Of a stretch of DNA of 19,418 bases, positions 15,523 to 19,418 are shown piece by piece (positions within the stretch are counted from its first letter, which is position 1; the number at the start of each line of letters is the position of its first letter). The DNA is from an uncultured Phycisphaerae bacterium. Its GTDB lineage: Bacteria > Planctomycetota > Phycisphaerae > Phycisphaerales > SM1A02. A model generated the notes under the pieces. The model did not search any database. It saw only the letters and a program-made list of their open reading frames with translations, and was not told where the DNA came from. The DNA is taken from NCBI GenBank assembly GCA_937899935.1, contig CALCOW010000104.1:1-19418 (forward strand). The letters are read 5' to 3'. The position numbers were made by a program, and so were the translations under genes.

Positions 15523-16725
15523 CTACACAGTAGCAACAACTCTTGGTGGGCGGCTTACCTCTGCAATTGCATTGATGGCGTAGTCAACATCTTTGTTGCT
15601 CAGAAACGGTCCGAGGCTCAGGCGGGTGGCGCCACTAGAAGTGGATGAGCCTATGAGTTGGTGTGCAAAAGGCGCACAATGCAATCCGCTGCGGGTGAGA
15701 ATACCATGGTCACGCTCTAGCATTTCAGAAACGAGCGATGGTGCATGACGGGGTACCACGATCGAGAAAACACCACAACGGTTATCAATGCCTTTGGGGC
15801 CCAGTAGATGAACGCCGTTGAGCTCACTTAGGCCTGCAATCATTTGTCCTATAAGTTGACGCTCGTGAGTCCAAAGTGATTCAATTGTCTGATCGAGGAT
15901 CCAGGTGACAGCTTCAGACAGGCCAATGAGGCCGATCGTGTTGTGTGAGCCACACTCGAATTTATCTGGCATCTCTGTCGGTTGATAGGGATGTTCGCTA
16001 ATGCTACCGGTTCCGCCCTGCCGCATGGGTTCTAGCAATCCCTCAAGGCCAGGGCGAATATAAAGGCCGCCAGTACCCAGTGGCCCCAGCAGTCCCTTAT
16101 GTCCTGGGAAGGCCATTAAATCGATGCCCATCGCTTCTACATCAATAGGCAGGTGGCCGATGGTTTGTGCCGCATCAACCAATAGGGGAACTTGTTTCGA
16201 TCGACATCGATCTGCAATGGCAGCAATATCCTGAACGGTTCCGGTCACATTTGAGCCATGGATCACCGCTGCCAAGCAGGTTTCAGAAGTGATGGCGGCG
16301 GCAAAGACATCTGGATCGACAAGGCCGGTTTCTGGATCTCCAGTAATAAAGGTGACATCAACACCGAAATCGCGCAGCGCATGGAAGGGGCGAAGCACGG
16401 AATTGTGATCCATTGCGGTTGTCACCATATGGAGTCGTCGCGATGAATCAAGTTTTTGTTGTGATAGATAGATCCCATAGATCGCAAGATTTAAGGCATC
16501 AGTGGTATTGAGTGTAAAAATAATGTGATTGGGATTCTTGCCATTAATGAGTTGATTGAGCTGTAGGCGACATCGCTCAAGTTCACTTGCAGCTACTTGA
16601 GATTCTGAATATGAACCACGTCCAGGACTTGCGCCACAACTATTTGCAAAACGCACCATGGCATCTGTGACACCGGGCGGCTTAGGGTAGCTAGTGGCTG
16701 CGTTGTCCAAGTAGATTCGAGGCAT
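15523..16725 (-). CDS. Class V aminotransferase, cysteine desulfurase family protein
   Basis: The 400-residue length is typical. The PLP fold is clear: 'IYLDNAATSYPKP' at the start, His107 in 'MDHNSV', 'VDAAQTIG' (183-190) with Asp184 and Gln187, and the Schiff-base Lys210 in 'FPGHKGLLGPLGTGG'. The persulfide-forming Cys350 is in 'RSGLHCAP'. Cysteine desulfurases take sulfur from cysteine, leaving alanine, for Fe-S clusters or thiolated molecules. The 'LDNAATSYPKP' opening and 'RSGLHCAP' place it with the stand-alone subgroup of unclear partner rather than with IscS. No suf or isc gene is nearby. The ribosome site is weak. It lies between the class I aminotransferase (62 bases upstream) and gmhA (nine bases downstream), so cotranscription with gmhA is likely. 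Confidence 0.85.
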   Translation of the reverse strand: MPRIYLDNAATSYPKPPGVTDAMVRFANSCGASPGRGSYSESQVAASELERCRLQLNQLINGKNPNHIIFTLNTTDALNLAIYGIYLSQQKLDSSRRLHMVTTAMDHNSVLRPFHALRDFGVDVTFITGDPETGLVDPDVFAAAITSETCLAAVIHGSNVTGTVQDIAAIADRCRSKQVPLLVDAAQTIGHLPIDVEAMGIDLMAFPGHKGLLGPLGTGGLYIRPGLEGLLEPMRQGGTGSISEHPYQPTEMPDKFECGSHNTIGLIGLSEAVTWILDQTIESLWTHERQLIGQMIAGLSELNGVHLLGPKGIDNRCGVFSIVVPRHAPSLVSEMLERDHGILTRSGLHCAPFAHQLIGSSTSSGATRLSLGPFLSNKDVDYAINAIAEVSRPPRVVATV

Positions 16726-16787
16726 AGTCAGTTATTCATAGGAGTAGGGTCTGAATCCAAAACCAGAATATTGGATGAGCCAAGTAC

Positions 16788-18005
16788 CTAGCTGTGTATC
16801 TTTGTTTTGTAGGCAACGAAGCCAGCCTCAAGAATTTCGATACAGCGTTTCATCTTGTCCACATCAAGAACATACGCTATTCGCACTTCATTCATGCCCA
16901 TTCCCTCAGTTGCGTAGAAACCTGAAAGCGGGGCGAGCATAACCGTCTCGCCATCTAGACTAAAATCATTGAGAAGGAAGCGGCAGAAATCCTCGGCATC
17001 ATCCACTGGCAGTTGTGCGGCGAGGTAGAAAGCTCCGTCAGGCTTGGTGCATTTGACACCAATGCCTCTGAGCCCTTCAACCAGTACGTCACGGCGCTTC
17101 ATGTACTCATTGCGGGCCTCAGTAAAATAAGACTCAGGTGTTTGAAGTGCCGCCATCGAGGCGTATTGATCCACTGTGGCAGGGGATAGTCGCGCTTGAC
17201 CGTAACACAGTGCAGCCTTTCGAACAGCTTTGTTCATAGTGACAAGCCATCCAATGCGGCTTCCACAGGCGCTGTATCGCTTCGAAACAGAATCGATGAC
17301 AACAACATGCTCAAGATTCCCGTGACATGAGAGGGAACTTGGAGCCTTACTGCCTTCTGGTTGATTGTAGACATAGTCTCTATAGACTTCATCACTGATG
17401 TAAAATATGTTGCGCTCACGACACAAGTCGACAAGCTCTTGTAGCTCGTCTTGGCCAAGCACTAAACCAGTTGGATTGCCAGGGGATGGTATGGTGATCG
17501 CGCGGGTTCGGTCAGTGATCGCATCTTTTACTCGGTCGATGTCGATGCGATAGCCATCTTCTGCAGTTGTTGTGACGGCGGTTGTCTTGATAGACAGTAT
17601 GTGAGCAAAACCGTCATAGTTGGTATAAAAAGGCTCACACACCAAGACATGGTCACCTGGATCACAAGTAGCCGCGAAGGTAAAGAGAAGCGCCTCAGAG
17701 CCACCTGTCGTGACGACGATATCATCAGCCGTCACCATCTGATTGCCCAGTAACCGATGGTAGTAGTCTGCCAATGCTTGGCGGAATGGTATGAATCCGT
17801 CACTGGGGGCATACTCAATAACCGATTGATCAAAATCTCGATAGGCATCGAGCATCTGCTTCGAGGTCTGGATATCGGGCTGACCAATATTGAGGTGATA
17901 CACCTTGACACCCCGTTCAGCAGCAGCGTCTGCCAAGGCTGCGAGCCGGCGAATTGGTGAGGCAGGTGCGGTGGCACCTCGCTGAGAGGGTTGGATCGTA
18001 GACAT
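16788..18005 (-). CDS. Class I/II aminotransferase, aspartate aminotransferase-like
   Basis: The 405-residue protein starts at an ATG preceded by CGGAG at a good distance. Motifs of PLP fold-type I aminotransferases are complete: 'NIGQPDI' (39-45), 'GGSEAL' (101-106), 'SPGNPTG' with Asn177, 'SDEVYRDYVY' with Asp205 and Tyr208, the Schiff-base Lys242 in 'SVSKRYSACGSRIGW' with Arg250, and the carboxylate-binding Arg375 in 'NEVRIAY'. It moves an amino group between an amino acid and a 2-oxo acid; aspartate, alanine or aromatic substrates cannot be told apart by eye. It is the first gene of the minus-strand trio, divergent from the secreted protein at 18172. A housekeeping amino-acid role is more likely than a link to the polysaccharide. 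Confidence 0.87.
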   Translation of the reverse strand: MSTIQPSQRGATAPASPIRRLAALADAAAERGVKVYHLNIGQPDIQTSKQMLDAYRDFDQSVIEYAPSDGFIPFRQALADYYHRLLGNQMVTADDIVVTTGGSEALLFTFAATCDPGDHVLVCEPFYTNYDGFAHILSIKTTAVTTTAEDGYRIDIDRVKDAITDRTRAITIPSPGNPTGLVLGQDELQELVDLCRERNIFYISDEVYRDYVYNQPEGSKAPSSLSCHGNLEHVVVIDSVSKRYSACGSRIGWLVTMNKAVRKAALCYGQARLSPATVDQYASMAALQTPESYFTEARNEYMKRRDVLVEGLRGIGVKCTKPDGAFYLAAQLPVDDAEDFCRFLLNDFSLDGETVMLAPLSGFYATEGMGMNEVRIAYVLDVDKMKRCIEILEAGFVAYKTKIHS

Positions 18006-18104
18006 ATTGGGCTCCGACTAGGCTAAGTGGTGGCTGAGAGGCCGTCCTCGATGGCGCGACGATCATATCCGCACGAGGTGGAGGCTGCGTTAATTGTTGC
18101 CGTT

Positions 18105-18134
18105 TTGCCTTCCCGTGACTGAGCGCACTAGAAT
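18105..18134 (+). promoter_or_regulatory. Candidate sigma70-type promoter for the secreted protein
   Basis: TTGCCT (18105-18110) and TAGAAT (18129-18134) are 18 bases apart, in the 166-base gap between divergent genes. A transcript would begin about 30 bases before the ATG at 18172, just upstream of its ribosome site AAAGGG (18159-18164). Confidence 0.35.
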
Positions 18135-18171
18135 GCTAATTCGGTTCTACTATCACAGAAAGGGCTCCACG

Positions 18172-19418
18172 ATGCCCCCCCTAAGGCTTAATCTGGTTTT
18201 GATCCTCGTCCTTTCCATAGGTGGTCTTGCCTCGGGACAGGAAGAATTTGAAGACATCATCAAGCAACTCAACGCGAGTCCTCAGGTCGAGGGCACTGAG
18301 CAGAGCAAGGCTTACAAAGTCTTGTTCGATGCTTATCTTGAGCTCTCACCACCTCCCTTCGAAGTCGGGCCCGATTTTAATCAAACAACAATCTGGCCAA
18401 AGATGAAAGATTGGGATCAGGTGACGGCCTGGGCGGAGGGGAACCCGGCGATGGCCGAGGCCCTACGCATTGCTGGCGAGCGCAACATCATTGGCCTGCC
18501 ATATGGTGTCAGTTCTGTCGATAGTGCTTATCAAAACCGAGGTCTCTATATCGAGATCGGTGTTGGAGGTAATCTTCGCCGCAGTGACTTTCCATATCTC
18601 AAGGCAATGGAGACGATCGCGGCATTCTCGACCGCGTACTGTTACACCCTTTGTGAATCTGGGCAGTTTAATGATGCGAAGAAACAACTCGTTGCTGGAT
18701 TACGGGTGTACCGCATGTTTTGTGATCGAGACTTCTTTACGGAGAAGGCCACAGCGATCACGATGCTTTCTGATGCCTTAGGAGTTCTTCGGGATATTTT
18801 CTATACCTATCTAGAAGACATTCCAGGATCGATGTTCCGCGAATTTGGTAGAGATGACATTCCATACTTACAGCCAACGCGCAATCGCCTTGCCATGCCG
18901 GAAGGAGATCGTGTTGTCTCTGCCGGACTCATCGACATGGTCTTTGATGAAGACAGTGGCGAAGCGGATCCGCAGATGTTTCGTCAGGTATTTACTGATA
19001 TTCAGTCAGAAACTGAGCCGCTGACGCGTTTTGGGGCCGGACGCCGCTGGGAAAAAGTTGCGGCACTTCACAGCCCCCGTCAAGAGGCTCATCGACATCT
19101 GACATTGGTCTATGATGATTGGTGGCGGCGTTGGCGTGTGCAAGAGTACGATCCGATTCTGAGTATCAAGCCTCAATTTGAGCGGATTAACCCAGTACGC
19201 TATGCCGCGGTCCTCTATGCCATTCGAGATATCAAAGAATTATTTGCAATTCGTAACTTGTTAATCGTTGAGGTTAACGGTACGGCGATTGCAGCGGGAC
19301 TGTGTGCATACCATAAGGAATACGGCAATTATCCAAACGATAGTGAGAAGATCTATCCTTCTTACACTCGAAAGCGTTCGAATGTTGATGCATTTGATCT
19401 GCAATTTGGGCCATTCAT
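18172..19418 (+). CDS. Secreted protein of unknown function (cut by window edge)
   Basis: A reading frame open from the ATG at 18172 to the last base gives 415 codons with no stop. AAAGGG lies seven bases before the ATG. The N-terminus 'MPPLRLNLVLILVLSIGG' followed by 'LASGQ' is a signal peptide with a likely cleavage after Gly or Gln near residue 22-23. The mature part is mostly helical, rich in Tyr, Phe and Trp, with no motif I recognise. Near 365-395 a stretch 'AAGLCAYHKEYGNYPNDSEK' resembles the region after the pseudopilin helix in type II secretion G-type proteins (residues around 'Y-x-x-x-x-G-x-Y-P'). That pattern also appears in planctomycete proteins of unknown function, so no function is claimed. 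It probably has its own promoter. Confidence 0.75.
   Translation, partial: MPPLRLNLVLILVLSIGGLASGQEEFEDIIKQLNASPQVEGTEQSKAYKVLFDAYLELSPPPFEVGPDFNQTTIWPKMKDWDQVTAWAEGNPAMAEALRIAGERNIIGLPYGVSSVDSAYQNRGLYIEIGVGGNLRRSDFPYLKAMETIAAFSTAYCYTLCESGQFNDAKKQLVAGLRVYRMFCDRDFFTEKATAITMLSDALGVLRDIFYTYLEDIPGSMFREFGRDDIPYLQPTRNRLAMPEGDRVVSAGLIDMVFDEDSGEADPQMFRQVFTDIQSETEPLTRFGAGRRWEKVAALHSPRQEAHRHLTLVYDDWWRRWRVQEYDPILSIKPQFERINPVRYAAVLYAIRDIKELFAIRNLLIVEVNGTAIAAGLCAYHKEYGNYPNDSEKIYPSYTRKRSNVDAFDLQFGPF

Noticed and set aside
16726..16787. Possible terminator between the class I aminotransferase and the desulfurase-family gene
   Set aside because: Only a five-base stem (TCCAA/TTGGA) with a ten-base loop and no T-run is present.
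1..19418. Mobile elements, tRNA genes, CRISPR arrays
   Set aside because: No transposase or integrase motifs, no cloverleaf-like segments and no regularly spaced repeats were seen on either strand.

Overview
The window looks like chromosomal DNA of a marine planctomycete-type bacterium, perhaps of the Phycisphaerae. This is inferred from gene content only: an exosortase/EpsI pair inside a polysaccharide locus, a MauE-like membrane domain fused to a thioredoxin fold, a sugar transferase with a large extra N-terminal domain, and a very long TPR protein. Coding is dense and base composition looks moderate. I saw no tRNA, rRNA, insertion sequence, integrase, CRISPR array or phage gene.

Layout. 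The left edge (1-1516) is on the minus strand: the N-terminus of an M20-family metallopeptidase cut by the window edge, preceded in transcription by a MauE/DoxX-thioredoxin fusion. A 486-bp intergenic region (1517-2002) follows, with a candidate sigma70-type promoter and a strong hairpin in what would be a long 5' leader. From 2003 to 14954 nine plus-strand genes are packed with short gaps or overlapping ends, and are probably one transcription unit. They are: a cupin NDP-sugar epimerase (RmlC-like), a degenerate nucleotidyltransferase with a left-handed beta-helix tail, an exosortase, an EpsI-family protein, a Wzz/BY-kinase fusion, an initiating sugar transferase, a 1409-aa membrane-anchored TPR protein, RmlA and RmlB. 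Converging on it from the right are three minus-strand genes: a class I aminotransferase, a cysteine-desulfurase-family protein and a GmhA-type sugar isomerase. The right edge (18172 onward) holds a secreted protein that runs off the window.

How the genes fit together. RmlA and RmlB would make dTDP-4-keto-6-deoxyglucose, and the cupin epimerase could act on it; no RmlD reductase is present. The sugar transferase would load the first sugar phosphate onto the lipid carrier, and the Wzz/BY-kinase would control chain length or export. The TPR protein may scaffold the envelope machinery. The exosortase and EpsI imply that proteins with a C-terminal sorting tag are processed in coordination with the polysaccharide, but no PEP-CTERM-like tag is visible in the window. 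No flippase, polymerase or outer-membrane exporter is seen, so the locus is incomplete here.

The oddest details are an RmlB whose YxxxK catalytic motif is reduced to an adjacent Tyr-Lys, a nucleotidyltransferase-like protein lacking its nucleotide- and metal-binding signatures, and an unassigned domain at the N-terminus of the sugar transferase.
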